DNA of 11,955 nucleotides, from assembly GCA_011053245.1 (NCBI GenBank), contig DRGS01000138.1, positions 1 through 11,955 of the forward strand, given 5' to 3'. Origin of the DNA: Phycisphaerales bacterium. GTDB taxonomy: Bacteria; Planctomycetota; Phycisphaerae; Sedimentisphaerales; Anaerohalosphaeraceae. The stretch's first letter is position 1, and each line of letters begins with the position of its first letter. This document shows, in pieces, positions 1 to 7,580 of the stretch. The position numbers and the translations under genes were made by a program. The notes below the pieces were generated by a model. It was not told where the DNA came from. It searched no databases and saw nothing but the letters and a program-made list of their open reading frames with translations.

Positions 1-840
1 ACGGGCATTACTCTTGCGGAGTACTTCCGCGATATGGGTTACTCGGTCGCGATGATGGCAGATAGCACGAGTCGATGGGCCGAGGCTATGCGTGAGATAT
101 CGACGCGACTTGAAGAGATGCCGGCAGAGGAAGGTTATCCGGCTTATCTCGGTGCAAGGATCGCATCGTTCTATGAAAGAGCGGGCAGGGTCGTATGTGC
201 AGGATCGCCGAACCGTGAAGGGGCACTTTCGATCATTGGCGCGGTAAGTCCTCCGGGCGGCGACCTTTCGGACTCGGTTGTGCAGGCAACGCTGCATGTT
301 GTTAAGGTGTTCTGGTCGCTTCAGGGACGTCTTGCTCAGCAGAGGCATTTTCCGGCTATCGATTGGCTGACGAGTTATTCGTTCTATAGTCAGTATCTGC
401 CGGGATGCTTTGAGGATTCCGAACGAGGCGAAGAAATGTCGAAGATGGCACAGGATTGCATGAACCTGCTTGAACAGGAAGCCGAGCTTATCGAGATCGT
501 AAGACTTGTCGGTGCCGAATCCATTTCGGCGAAGGATCGTATGGCACTGGAGACTGCAAAGAGCATTCGCGAGGACTACCTCCATCAGAATGCTTTCCAT
601 AAGATCGATACATTTACCTCTATCGACAAGCAGTTTGAGATTTTGAAGGCTATTCTTCACTTCCAGGAGCAGGGACTTGCAGCCGTTGAAAGCGGTGTCG
701 ATACCAAGGACATCTTCGCATTAGCTGTAAGAGAAGAGATCACGCGTTCCAGTTATGTCGAAGAAGCCGATATAGCAAAGATCGTTGCGATTCGCGATAC
801 GATCGACGAGCAGATGAAGTTGTTATCACCTGTGGCATAA
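1..840 (+). CDS. atpA: V-type ATP synthase/ATPase catalytic subunit A, 3'-terminal part
   Basis: This is the C-terminal part (279 codons) of the nucleotide-hydrolysing subunit of the V1 (A1) head of a V-type ATPase, which couples ATP to proton or sodium movement across the membrane. The frame is open from the first base, so the gene begins upstream; the Walker A region is not in the window. Visible family motifs are MMADSTSRWAEAMREIS (the subunit A counterpart of the Walker B/DSTSRWAEA region), PAEEGYPAYLGARIASFYERAG, and SPPGGDLSDSVVQATL, followed by the alpha-helical C-terminal domain. It ends in TAA at 838-840. Subunit B follows after 82 bp and subunit D after that, the usual A-B-D order, so one operon is likely. 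The identification is secure; whether the ion is H+ or Na+ cannot be read here because the membrane ring subunit is absent. Confidence 0.97.
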   Translation, partial: TGITLAEYFRDMGYSVAMMADSTSRWAEAMREISTRLEEMPAEEGYPAYLGARIASFYERAGRVVCAGSPNREGALSIIGAVSPPGGDLSDSVVQATLHVVKVFWSLQGRLAQQRHFPAIDWLTSYSFYSQYLPGCFEDSERGEEMSKMAQDCMNLLEQEAELIEIVRLVGAESISAKDRMALETAKSIREDYLHQNAFHKIDTFTSIDKQFEILKAILHFQEQGLAAVESGVDTKDIFALAVREEITRSSYVEEADIAKIVAIRDTIDEQMKLLSPVA

Positions 841-910
841 GAGTTTTGCCGCACGGTTTATATGAATTTAAAATTACGGACGAAAAGTCCTGAACAGAAA
901 AAGATATTAG

Positions 911-918
911 CGGGAGTA
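911..918 (+). promoter_or_regulatory. Ribosome-binding site of atpB (CGGGAGTA, 4 nt before ATG)
   Basis: CGGGAGTA lies four bases before the ATG at 923. Its GGAG core can pair with the 16S anti-Shine-Dalgarno sequence. The same eight bases with the same spacing precede two other genes in this window. The site fixes the start of subunit B at 923. Confidence 0.7.
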
Positions 919-922
919 AGAG

Positions 923-2326
923 ATGCTTAAAGAGTATCAAACAGTTTCGGAAATTTATGGTCCGTTGATGATGGTCGAAGGTGTCGATGGCGCAAAGTAC
1001 GGTCATATAGTCGATATTGAGATCGTTGACGGTACGGTTCGCCACGGACAGATCCTTCAAGTCGAAGGCGATAAAGTTCTCGTCCAGGTGTTCGAAGGGA
1101 CCGAGGGTATTAACGTTCAGAAGAGTACGGTTCGTTTCTTAGGCAAGCCTATGGAACTTGCTGTTTCGCCGGACATACTCGGGCGTGTATTTAACGGTAT
1201 CGGTCAGCCCAATGACGACGGGCCGCCCATTATACCTACGAAGAAATTGAACATTAACGGTAACCCGATCAATCCTTATGCTCGCGATCTTCCCAATGAG
1301 TTTATCCAGACGGGTATCTCGACTATCGACGGTCTCAATCCGCTGGTGCGTGGACAGAAGCTGCCGATCTTCTCCGGTGCCGGTCTTCCGCATGACGAGA
1401 TCACCGCACAATTGGCACGGCAAGCGGCTGTGCTTGGCGAAAGCGAGGAGTTTGCGGTTGTGTTCGCGGCGATGGGTATTACATTCGAAGCCGCACAATT
1501 CTTCATCAACGATCTGACGGAAACGGGAGCTATTGAACGTGCGGTCATGTTTATCAATCTTGCTAACGATCCGGCTATCGAGCGTATCGCGACGCCGCGT
1601 ATGGCTCTTACGGCTGCGGAGTATCTGGCTTTTGAAGAGGATATGCAGGTGCTTGTGATCCTCAACGACATGACAAACTACTGCGAGGCACTGCGTGAGA
1701 TCAGTGCGGCGAGAAAAGAAGTGCCTGGACGAAGGGGATATCCGGGTTACCTTTATACCGACCTTGCGACGATCTACGAACGTGCGGGACGTCTAAAGGG
1801 CAAGAAGGGTTCGATCACTATGGTTCCGGTCCTTACGATGCCGGAAGATGACAAGACGCACCCGGTTCCTGACCTTACCGGTTATATTACCGAGGGCCAG
1901 ATCATTATGTCTCGTCCCCTTCACCGTAAAGCGATCTCGCCACCTATTGACGTGTTGCCGAGTCTTTCGCGTTTGAAAGATAAAGGTATCGGCCCTGGTA
2001 AGACACGCGAAGACCATGCGGACCTTTACAACCAGTTATACGCCGCTTACGCACGCGGTAAAGAAGCTCAGGAACTTGCGACTATTTTAGGTGAAGCGGC
2101 TCTTTCTCCGGAGGACCAGAAGTATATGGCCTTTGCGAATGACTTTGAGGAGAAATATATCTCCCAGGGTTATTACGAGAACAGGACCATCGAGCAGACG
2201 CTTGATCTCGGATGGGAACTTTTGAGTATGTTCGAGGACACGGAGCTTAAACGTATCGATACCGAACTGATCGCGAAGTATATGCCGCGATTCAGGAGTA
2301 AGGGTCAGGAATCTAAAGAAACTTAA
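923..2326 (+). CDS. atpB: V-type ATP synthase/ATPase subunit B
   Basis: This is the non-catalytic nucleotide-binding subunit of the V1/A1 hexameric head, alternating with subunit A. The 467 residues match the usual length of about 460-470. The N-terminal beta-barrel spans roughly residues 8-75. The phosphate-loop position carries SGAGLPHDE (about 151-159), the non-canonical form typical of B subunits, instead of a Walker A motif. Further on are [20 protein letters not shown] (about 268-287) and [12 protein letters not shown] (about 340-351), the latter contributing the conserved arginine near the A-subunit active site. The start at 923 is supported by CGGGAGTA four bases upstream. It sits 82 bp after subunit A; this gap shows no obvious terminator. 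The next gene, subunit D, begins about 40 bp downstream. All expected motifs are present and nothing suggests a defect. Confidence 0.98.
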   Translation: MLKEYQTVSEIYGPLMMVEGVDGAKYGHIVDIEIVDGTVRHGQILQVEGDKVLVQVFEGTEGINVQKSTVRFLGKPMELAVSPDILGRVFNGIGQPNDDGPPIIPTKKLNINGNPINPYARDLPNEFIQTGISTIDGLNPLVRGQKLPIFSGAGLPHDEITAQLARQAAVLGESEEFAVVFAAMGITFEAAQFFINDLTETGAIERAVMFINLANDPAIERIATPRMALTAAEYLAFEEDMQVLVILNDMTNYCEALREISAARKEVPGRRGYPGYLYTDLATIYERAGRLKGKKGSITMVPVLTMPEDDKTHPVPDLTGYITEGQIIMSRPLHRKAISPPIDVLPSLSRLKDKGIGPGKTREDHADLYNQLYAAYARGKEAQELATILGEAALSPEDQKYMAFANDFEEKYISQGYYENRTIEQTLDLGWELLSMFEDTELKRIDTELIAKYMPRFRSKGQESKET

Positions 2327-2368
2327 CCGCGCACAGAAGCGCATTTTATAATTGTGATCGGTTTTAAT

Positions 2369-2986
2369 ATGCTTGAAAATGTTAACGCAACACGAATGGA
2401 ACAGCTTCGGCTTCGTAAGCGGGTCGGTCTTGCCTCTCGCGGTCACCGTTTGCTCAGCCAGAAGCGCGACGAGATATGCAGGCAGCTTGTGAAGATCGCT
2501 ACTTCGATAAAACCTCTTCGTGAGCGTGTGGAAAAAGAGCTTCTTGAAACAAGCCGGCGATTTATGATGGCTCGTGCGACTATGGAGCCGGAAGATATGC
2601 GTGCAGCGATCGAAGTTCCGACGAAGAAATTCTCTCTTACTATCAACTTTGCAAGCATAATGAGCGTAAAGGTTCCGAAATTAGCAAAAGAGATCGCCGG
2701 CGACATCATGTGTTACGGTTTTTCGACGACCAGTGGCGAACTCGACGTTGCACTTCGGGCACTGGAAAGAGCTTTCGACAGTCTGATAGAACTTGCGGAA
2801 CGCGAGAAACAGGCCCAGTTGTTAGCGACGGAACTTCAGACAACTCGCAGGCGCGTAAATGTTCTCGAACATGTGGTAATACCGGAACTTCACGAGACGA
2901 TCAAGTTTATCTATAATAAGCTTAGTGAAGCCGAACGTGACAACACAAGCAGATTAATGAAGATAGCTGATATTATTCGCGCATAG
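2369..2986 (+). CDS. atpD: V-type ATP synthase/ATPase subunit D (central stalk)
   Basis: Subunit D forms the rotating central shaft that carries torque between the A3B3 head and the membrane ring. The 205-residue product is the usual length. It starts with the family signature NVNATRMEQLRLRKR (compare the common NPTRMELLRLKKRL) and GLASRGHRLLSQKRDE. It ends with RRRVNVLEHVVIPELHETIK, the conserved C-terminal coiled-coil segment of D subunits. I chose the ATG at 2369 because it places the NATR motif at the usual distance from the N-terminus. An in-frame GTG at 2354 would add five residues. Neither start has a clear ribosome-binding site, so the choice is not certain. The expected membrane subunits I and K do not follow; an unrelated membrane protein begins 92 bp later, with no recognisable gene between. 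Confidence 0.95.
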   Translation: MLENVNATRMEQLRLRKRVGLASRGHRLLSQKRDEICRQLVKIATSIKPLRERVEKELLETSRRFMMARATMEPEDMRAAIEVPTKKFSLTINFASIMSVKVPKLAKEIAGDIMCYGFSTTSGELDVALRALERAFDSLIELAEREKQAQLLATELQTTRRRVNVLEHVVIPELHETIKFIYNKLSEAERDNTSRLMKIADIIRA

Positions 2987-3078
2987 AAATGTGAATTCTC
3001 GATGCTCCATTACAACACAAAATAATTCAACAGAAGCACCGTCTTAATACCTTTAACTATGATAGCGGGTTTTTTGTG

Positions 3079-4938
3079 ATGACAGATAACACGGGCGAAA
3101 AAGTTGCCGCACCTCAAAAGTCATTTATGACTGTTGGTCCGACTCTGCACTACAGCCACTCTAACGTCAGACGATGTTGGTTGCTGGCTATGGGTGTTTA
3201 TCTTCTGGCATCGCTGTTCTGGACCAAAATAACGGGGACATCGGCTCTGCCTGGTCTGGCAAACGCACTTGGCCGCGATTCGTGGTGCCTTGGCGAAATT
3301 ATACTTGCTCCTATCAGCATATACGAATACCCGTGGCAAATATTTGTGTTGGGCCTTGTTATGGGGATACTTGCGGCGGGGCCGGTGGTTGTCTCGCAAC
3401 TGTTGAGCTTTCGGTACAGTTTGCTGATGATAGTTTCTGTTGTAGTGTTCGCAAAGCTTCCGCTGTTCGGTCTTTCTCTGCTGATAAGCTGTATTGCTGT
3501 GGCGTGCAGACCGTTGCGTTTTCGTTCACGCTTTATTGCCATCATACTGTGCATGTCTCCTCAAATGCTCTATTGGGGGATTTACGGCAGTGTTGCGGCG
3601 GCGGACCCTATCAAGTTCGGTTTTTCATACGCACCCTGGATATGCTCATGGTTTACGGGCGTTGCGATCGCCGGTACGGTTATCGGTATCGGACACTATA
3701 CGCGGTACAAACCCGGTTTGGTATGGGCGGTAACGCTTGTGGTCCTTGGCATTGCTTTCGCCTTGTTCGAGGGTAAGATCAGCTCTTCGGAACTTGACTA
3801 CCAGTTATATGTGGCCGGGAACAACCCGGAAACGGCGCATGAATTTCATGATCGCGATATGTCGAAGATAATTACAGAAGCGATGAGCGAACCAGAAACG
3901 CAGAGTTTTCTTGAAGTCGGGGTCTGGTCCATCGATCCGTCGCTGCTGCGAGAGGAACTAAAGGACGAACTCAAAGACAAACTGATTCAGGGGCAGTGGC
4001 CTTCGTGGTTCAATGTTCCTGAAGATGTGAATTTCCAGGCGAAACGCAAACTGCTGACGGATGAGTACGATAAGTTTATTGACAAGCGTGGCGCGAGCAA
4101 AAAAAAATCAGTCGCTCTGTACTACAAAGCGATGGTCAACGAGTACACCCCAGATGGGAGAAGTTTCGTTGAGGACGAAACTCTGCACTTTTACAGCGAT
4201 TATCCGCACCGGCAGACACTTCCTATATGGTACCAACTTTACAAAGAGTTCCCCCAGAGTGCGGAATCACTTGAAGCAAGATGGCGTATAGCGGTTCATC
4301 TGGCGGGACAGGGAGATTTTACGAGGGCGACGGACCACTGTGAAGTCGCTATTGCCATGGGTAAGGGCCACCTTAAAAATCTACAGGAGAAACAGACGAC
4401 AGAGAGTTCTTTCCTGACCGCCTTTACGCGTCCGGCCCAGACGGCTATGACGGTTCATAAACTCAATGAGCTTAACATAAAGATCCAGAAGTTTACCGTT
4501 CTAATCGGTGTCGGTAATCGTACCGAATCAAAAGAATCAGAGGATCGCCTTGCAAGGTTCGTCCTTTTGAATCCTCACAGCCTTGAATATCCAGAGCAAC
4601 TAAATGCACTGCTGGACGAGACCGAAAAGAACGATCCGCTTCGCGATAATCTTCTGCTTGCCCGTATCCTGCCGCATGGCGATTCGCAATTGAAGGCGAA
4701 GGAACTAAAGGAGCTTTCCGAGAAATTCGCAAATACCGATGGCGGAGTCGAAGCGTTGTATGAACTGGCTATGCTGAATATTCGGCTTCAGAAGGTTCCT
4801 GCCACCGGCGAAGAAGAGAAGAGTCGATACCTCACTGAGGCCCGCGATATTCTGACGGGATTTATTGAAATGTACCCAAAGAGCATACTGGCTACCCAAG
4901 CCAAAACCATGCTTGAACGGTTACCAGCTAGCGACTAA
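3079..4938 (+). CDS. Membrane protein with about seven N-terminal helices and a TPR-like C-terminal half, unknown function
   Basis: I do not recognise this gene. Counting from the adjacent GTG at 3076 (620 residues; the ATG at 3079 gives 619), hydrophobic segments lie near residues 34-51, 88-108, 113-126, 128-145, 151-170, 185-207 and 213-231. Residues about 235-620 are soluble and helical. Two stretches resemble tetratricopeptide or YfiO/YbgF-type repeats: one around 376-428 (WYQLYKEFPQSAESLEARW), and one around 519-615 ending in ARDILTGFIEMYPKSILATQ. An ion-gradient or envelope role would be guesswork. The start is an in-frame GTG-ATG pair with only a weak GGG about ten bases upstream. A run of nine A (4099-4107) encodes Lys-Lys-Lys near residue 342, at the beginning of the soluble part; the frame is open on both sides. 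It follows subunit D on the same strand, so co-transcription is possible. Its TAA overlaps the stop codon of the opposing permease gene. Confidence 0.85.
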   Translation: MTDNTGEKVAAPQKSFMTVGPTLHYSHSNVRRCWLLAMGVYLLASLFWTKITGTSALPGLANALGRDSWCLGEIILAPISIYEYPWQIFVLGLVMGILAAGPVVVSQLLSFRYSLLMIVSVVVFAKLPLFGLSLLISCIAVACRPLRFRSRFIAIILCMSPQMLYWGIYGSVAAADPIKFGFSYAPWICSWFTGVAIAGTVIGIGHYTRYKPGLVWAVTLVVLGIAFALFEGKISSSELDYQLYVAGNNPETAHEFHDRDMSKIITEAMSEPETQSFLEVGVWSIDPSLLREELKDELKDKLIQGQWPSWFNVPEDVNFQAKRKLLTDEYDKFIDKRGASKKKSVALYYKAMVNEYTPDGRSFVEDETLHFYSDYPHRQTLPIWYQLYKEFPQSAESLEARWRIAVHLAGQGDFTRATDHCEVAIAMGKGHLKNLQEKQTTESSFLTAFTRPAQTAMTVHKLNELNIKIQKFTVLIGVGNRTESKESEDRLARFVLLNPHSLEYPEQLNALLDETEKNDPLRDNLLLARILPHGDSQLKAKELKELSEKFANTDGGVEALYELAMLNIRLQKVPATGEEEKSRYLTEARDILTGFIEMYPKSILATQAKTMLERLPASD

Positions 4939-6425
4939 TGGTCAGGGGTGTCTTCGCTGCCGCTGTTTTCCGAATGATCAATCGTATGCGATGATACCGC
5001 TTCCATGCGCTGGGCTTTTGTCGGCATGTAGGGCGACAGGAGTGCGATGCCACCCCATGCTATCACGCATGAGATCAATCCGACGATGGAGCCTACTTTT
5101 AGCCACTGGAGGAAGTAGATATGTACGCGGTATCTCTTTTCGAGCATACCGAGTGCGACGATGTTGGCGGTGGAACCTATCATTGTTATGTTTCCGCCAA
5201 GGCAAGCTCCCTGCAACAGTGCCCAGAGCAGTGGTGTGTGTTCAAGCTTATTAACGACTGGCATAAAGGCGGCGACGAAGACAATGTTGTCAACGAATGC
5301 CGACCCGATAGCGGAAATGGCGATGACCACTGGTGTCAGTACGTTGATATTGTTTCCGAATACATTCTGGAAGCGGTCGGCGATCTCTGCGGTTACCTGC
5401 GTGTGTTCGAGCGTACCGGCGACGGCGAACAGCATCATGAAGAACAAAAGCGTCCACCATTCCACGTCGGCTTCGATGTAGTGGCGTGCGCGTCTGTGCC
5501 TCCAGATCATGAGAAAGCCTGCGATCACGAGTGGGGCTACGATCAATATCGTGTTGGGCGCCAGGCCAAGTGTGGTTTCGATCTGGTGATGCATGGAGAT
5601 AATCCCGATGACAGCAGCGAGTATGCCGAGTCCCCTGCGGTATGGGATCTTAATTAGCGGGCCCAGCCCTAAGCCCATTTCTCGTCTGGTTTTGAGTTTT
5701 TCGGAAAGCTCCTGGATGTCCTTTCGGAACCAGAAGAGGAGTACTCCAAGCGACAGGGTCAGGGTTACTATCATGATGGGGAAGGACCATGTGACGAAAT
5801 CGACGAAGTTTAGCGGTGGTATGGCGTTCTGGCCAATGAGGATGCCGACGGGGTTGCCGAGCATTGTTCCGCTTGAGCCTATATTGGTTCCCATTACGGC
5901 AATGATGACGAATGGGATCGGTCGCAACTTGAGCGTATCGCAGACCTGGAAGATGAGCGTTACGACAAAGACTATCGATGTTACTTCATCGACGGCACAG
6001 GCCATGAACGCGCCGAGGAAAACTATGATCGTTATGAATAGGGGACCGTTCATTTTTGGGGCGCCGATGACAAGCTGTATGATCCATGTGAACAGGCCAA
6101 GCTCTTTTAGTACTCCGACGATGACCATCATGCCTACGAGAAAAAGTATGACGTCGAGTTTGCATTCGTGGATGAAGGTCGGCAGATCCAGAACGCGTGT
6201 ACACATCAGGGCACCGATGCCGATGAAAGCGATCGCCAGACGGAACTTCCAGAACAACAGCGTTGACATGATGATCATAATGAAGATCGAGCATGAGATT
6301 ATCTGCGGTTTCTCCAAGCCGACCGAATGGGCCAGTACGCCGACAAGGGCGCTGACGGTGAGCATTATAAATATCCTGAAGGCCATTGCCGCAGAATCAT
6401 TTTTTGTAATAGTTGAAACTTGCAT
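4935..6425 (-). CDS. ArsB/NhaD-type (IT superfamily) ion permease, probable Na+/H+ antiporter
   Basis: A 496-residue polytopic inner-membrane permease with roughly 11-13 hydrophobic segments between residues 15 and 465 and a short polar C-terminal tail. It has the two-fold repeated architecture of the ArsB/NhaD/citrate-transporter superfamily. Half one carries ACAVDEVTSIVF (about 142-153) and NIGSSGTMLGNPVGILIG (181-198). The corresponding elements in half two are SAFVDNIVFVAAFMPV (375-390) and GGNITMIGSTANIVALG (410-426). The paired re-entrant 'GN-T-G-xx-N' motifs and the membrane-embedded aspartates (VDE, VDN) fit cation/proton exchange, as in NhaD. Substrate assignment is inference: anion or dicarboxylate transport is the alternative. 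The ATG at 6425 lies three bases after the stop codon of the upstream EIIA-CBS gene. CGGGAGTA lies four bases before the ATG, inside the end of that gene, which suggests translational coupling and joint function. Confidence 0.9.
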   Translation of the reverse strand: MQVSTITKNDSAAMAFRIFIMLTVSALVGVLAHSVGLEKPQIISCSIFIMIIMSTLLFWKFRLAIAFIGIGALMCTRVLDLPTFIHECKLDVILFLVGMMVIVGVLKELGLFTWIIQLVIGAPKMNGPLFITIIVFLGAFMACAVDEVTSIVFVVTLIFQVCDTLKLRPIPFVIIAVMGTNIGSSGTMLGNPVGILIGQNAIPPLNFVDFVTWSFPIMIVTLTLSLGVLLFWFRKDIQELSEKLKTRREMGLGLGPLIKIPYRRGLGILAAVIGIISMHHQIETTLGLAPNTILIVAPLVIAGFLMIWRHRRARHYIEADVEWWTLLFFMMLFAVAGTLEHTQVTAEIADRFQNVFGNNINVLTPVVIAISAIGSAFVDNIVFVAAFMPVVNKLEHTPLLWALLQGACLGGNITMIGSTANIVALGMLEKRYRVHIYFLQWLKVGSIVGLISCVIAWGGIALLSPYMPTKAQRMEAVSSHTIDHSENSGSEDTPDH

Positions 6426-6428
6426 TAT

Positions 6429-7358
6429 CTACTCCCGAAGGATCTTGTTAAGGAAACTGCTGAGCGAAACGACACCGATGAGTTTTCGGTCGCGGATGAC
6501 GTATGCGTGGTCGGTATGATGACGCGTTATTTCTTTGGCTATCTGGATCGCGGGGGCGTTCTCGGCAACTGTTGCGTATTCGTCGGTCATGATCTCGACG
6601 AGCCATGTGCTGCTTTCTTTTCGCAGAATCTCGGCAAACGGTTCGAAATTTAATATCGGCGAAAGGTCGTCCATCCAGAGGATGTAGTCGGGCAGGCAGA
6701 CCTGAAGCAATTGGTATGTTGTTACGACACCGATCAATTCTTCGTCATTGTCAACAACGGGCAGATCGGTGAGTTCGTAATGAACGAACAGGTCAATGGC
6801 ACGTTTGAGAGTGTCGTTTTCCTGTAGCTTGATCTTTACCGGATCCATGATATCGCAGGCGCGTACATGATCGGGAAGAACCATGCCGCCTCGGTCGAAG
6901 AATTTCCAGATATCTTCGGGTGTTGATATTTCCGAAACAACTTCGGGGGTGGTTTCGTCCTGACATATCTTAGCTAAAGAACTTAGAGCCTGAAGATATG
7001 ATCCGGGCGAATCTTTCGGGACAAGGATCAAGATGAACAGCTTGATAGGTTTATCTTTCTTATTCGGGTATATGATGCCTTGCGTTGATGTGGCTATGCA
7101 GACGACGATATCTTTGAGGGCTTCAATGCGGATGTGAGGTATGGCTATGCCGGGGGCTATTATCGACGGTATCTCATTTTCACGTTCTAACAGGTCGTGG
7201 TATGCATGGTCAACATTTCCGATACCTTTTTCATAGGCCAGGAGCCGCAACATCTCGATCAGTATAACGTCGCGGTCGGTGGAATCTGTCTGACAGATCA
7301 CCTCAGCGGAGGTAAACAAGGATGAGAACTGTATACCATTATTATTACCATTGGACAT
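6429..7358 (-). CDS. PTS EIIA (fructose/Ntr-type) domain fused to two CBS domains; probable regulator of the adjacent permease
   Basis: A 309-residue soluble protein. Residues about 10-155 form a PTS EIIA type-2 (PtsN/FruA-like) domain with the phospho-acceptor motif GIAIPHIRI, His at 75. In PtsN the conserved second histidine lies in THLHTLSLVAK; the aligned sequence here is SYLQALSSLAK, with Tyr 121 in its place. Two CBS motifs follow, about 165-221 (ACDIMDPVKIKLQENDTL, then LTDLPVVDNDEELIGVVT) and about 254-307 (EIMTDEYATVAENAPAIQ, then RKLIGVVSLSSFL). They are joined by a roughly 30-residue linker. CBS pairs usually bind adenine nucleotides. No sugar permease or EIIB/EIIC is near, so a regulatory role is more likely than sugar uptake. 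The start at 7358 has TGAGGT five bases upstream. A good promoter lies about 50 bp upstream, and the ion permease follows after three bases. Control of that permease by phosphorylation or nucleotides is inference. Confidence 0.92.
   Translation of the reverse strand: MSNGNNNGIQFSSLFTSAEVICQTDSTDRDVILIEMLRLLAYEKGIGNVDHAYHDLLERENEIPSIIAPGIAIPHIRIEALKDIVVCIATSTQGIIYPNKKDKPIKLFILILVPKDSPGSYLQALSSLAKICQDETTPEVVSEISTPEDIWKFFDRGGMVLPDHVRACDIMDPVKIKLQENDTLKRAIDLFVHYELTDLPVVDNDEELIGVVTTYQLLQVCLPDYILWMDDLSPILNFEPFAEILRKESSTWLVEIMTDEYATVAENAPAIQIAKEITRHHTDHAYVIRDRKLIGVVSLSSFLNKILRE
6430..6437 (-). promoter_or_regulatory. Ribosome-binding site of the permease, embedded in the stop region of the EIIA-CBS gene
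   Basis: On the minus strand CGGGAGTA ends four bases before the permease ATG at 6425. The final TA belongs to the TAG stop codon of the upstream gene. Terminating ribosomes would expose or occupy the site, so the two proteins are probably made in a fixed ratio. Confidence 0.7.
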
Positions 7359-7410
7359 TTTCTACCTCATAAACACCAGATTTCTCAAGCTTATCGGAAG
7401 AAGAAAGGGT

Positions 7411-7439
7411 ATAGTATCTATATGGATGGGGATAGTCAA
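7411..7439 (-). promoter_or_regulatory. Sigma70-type promoter of the EIIA-CBS/permease operon
   Basis: On the minus strand TTGACT (7439-7434) and TACTAT (7416-7411) are separated by exactly 17 bp, five of six matches in each hexamer. Transcription should begin near 7404, giving a leader of about 45 nt before the ATG at 7358. Confidence 0.7.
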
Positions 7440-7500
7440 CAGGATAATACGCAATCGGCATATTTCTCTCGTATTGTTTAGTGCTGTGGCCGCGTAATCC

Positions 7501-7526
7501 TGTCAACCGTCGAAATTGTCTTGACA
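7501..7526. repeat. Inverted repeat TGTCAA-N14-TTGACA overlapping the -35 element
   Basis: TGTCAA at 7501-7506 and TTGACA at 7521-7526 are perfect reverse complements. The right arm is the -35 hexamer of the rightward promoter. The arrangement would suit a dimeric regulator, but six-base arms can arise by chance. Confidence 0.35.
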
Positions 7527-7548
7527 TTTTCGTTAATTCGGATATAAT
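7521..7548 (+). promoter_or_regulatory. Consensus sigma70-type promoter of the pseudo-receiver/diguanylate cyclase operon
   Basis: TTGACA (7521-7526) and TATAAT (7543-7548) are both perfect consensus hexamers, 16 bp apart. Initiation near 7555 would leave a leader of about 26 nt with AAAGGTGAT (7567-7575) as the ribosome-binding site. Confidence 0.82.
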
Positions 7549-7580
7549 GAGGGAGTTGGAAGTGCTAAAGGTGATGTTAA

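Noticed and set aside
2329..2342. GCGC-N6-GCGC hairpin followed by T-rich sequence after atpB
   Set aside because: The four-base stem is too weak for a terminator, and subunit D must be expressed with B.
3058..3063. TATGAT as a -10 element for the TPR membrane gene
   Set aside because: No matching -35 at a suitable distance, and initiation would fall nearly on the start codon.
5593..6519. Long open frame of 308 codons on the plus strand
   Set aside because: It runs antisense through the permease and into the EIIA-CBS gene. Its translation is Met/Ser/Thr-rich with no domain pattern, while the opposite frame has clear family motifs.
7478..7506. Second leftward promoter using TTGACA at 7506-7501
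   Set aside because: No acceptable -10 hexamer occurs 16-18 bp downstream; the TTGACT-N17-TACTAT promoter is much better.
7345..7527. 60-codon minus-strand frame upstream of the EIIA-CBS gene
   Set aside because: It would cover the promoter of the operon, overlaps the EIIA-CBS start, has no ribosome-binding site and no recognisable sequence.
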